Source of the DNA: Chryseobacterium sp. CH25
GTDB taxonomy: Bacteria > Bacteroidota > Bacteroidia > Flavobacteriales > Weeksellaceae
Reading direction: 5' to 3'
Assembly (NCBI RefSeq): GCF_004119455.1
Contig: NZ_NRQT01000006.1
Span: 163,878-227,877, forward strand
Length of the DNA stretch: 64,000 nt
Under the pieces are notes generated by a model, which saw nothing but the letters and a program-made list of their open reading frames with translations, did no database searches and was not told where the DNA came from. Positions 63,934 through 64,000 of the stretch are shown in pieces. The first letter of the stretch is position 1; each line of letters opens with the position of its first letter. A program made the translations under genes and the position numbers.

Positions 63934-64000
63934 TGGCGGCGGCCTACTCTCCCGCGTTAGCAGTACCATCGGCGCTGGTGGGCTTAACTTCTGTGTTCGG
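63934..64000 (-). rRNA. rrf: 5S ribosomal RNA (3' part, cut by the window edge)
   Basis: Minus strand: CCGAACACAGAAGTTAAGCC, CACCAGCGCCGATGGTACTG and CGGGAGAGTAGGCCGCCGCC are the 5S core and 3' end. The 5' half and the rest of the rRNA operon lie beyond the right edge. The exact 3' end may differ by a few bases. Confidence 0.95.

Overview
The window is a chromosomal segment from a Bacteroidota bacterium of the class Flavobacteriia, most like Chryseobacterium (genus is my inference). Signs for this are low GC, type IX secretion (T9SS) C-terminal sorting domains on several secreted proteins, promoters of the TTTG-N19-TAnnTTTG type, weak Shine-Dalgarno signals, PorD, a BamD with a long charged tail, and the gene order bamD-rpoZ-coaBC-porD-recN.

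Layout. 1-3990 (minus): an RNA/ribosome-repair-type operon with an unknown protein, RtcB ligase, a nucleotidyltransferase-fold protein, release factor homologue PrfH and a TPR protein. It is preceded by a complete leader-peptide attenuator (4189-4370). 4428-9450: lipoprotein, M28 peptidase, methylmalonyl-CoA mutase large subunit and a small T9SS protein. 9526-18190: secreted metalloprotease, prolyl oligopeptidase, RF1 and an APC permease. 18198-20864: TonB-dependent receptor behind a SAM-I riboswitch, in operon with the permease and therefore probably a methionine uptake system. 20950-26030: secreted GH13 protein, FISUMP protein and AraC regulator. 26579-29774: divergent class I and class II fumarases. 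29857-35757: recN / SUKH / porD / coaBC / rpoZ / bamD. 35861-38298: TetR regulator with a palindromic operator, TatD, TcdA and RNase P protein. 39314-48421: envelope and tRNA-modification cluster (acidic TPR protein, LptE, sigma-54 activator, MiaB, three tandem TonB-CTD-like paralogues). 48558-51894: pyruvate oxidase, and lysA behind a lysine-rich leader peptide and terminator. 52000-60362: exonuclease, HerA-like ATPase, persulfide-oxidation operon, nitrilase and RseP. 60412-63122: two near-identical tRNA-Asn units flanking a 2.5 kb islet with a methyltransferase and a BNR-type protein. The right edge is the 3' end of a 5S rRNA on the minus strand, so an rrn operon enters there.

Nine genes are interrupted by one or two missing bases (rtcB, prolyl oligopeptidase, permease, rpoZ, tetR, rnpA, HerA-like ATPase, MBL-rhodanese, BNR protein). 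All are deletions, nearly all in homopolymers, and rpoZ and rnpA are housekeeping genes. The simplest reading is uncorrected consensus errors in the assembly, not pseudogenes. I give the full extents of these genes and the positions of the lesions.

The most interesting material is regulatory: the four-segment attenuator in front of the RtcB-PrfH operon, the Lys-rich leader attenuator of lysA, and the SAM riboswitch that gives a substrate to an otherwise anonymous receptor/permease pair. I saw no CRISPR array, insertion sequence, prophage or plasmid origin.
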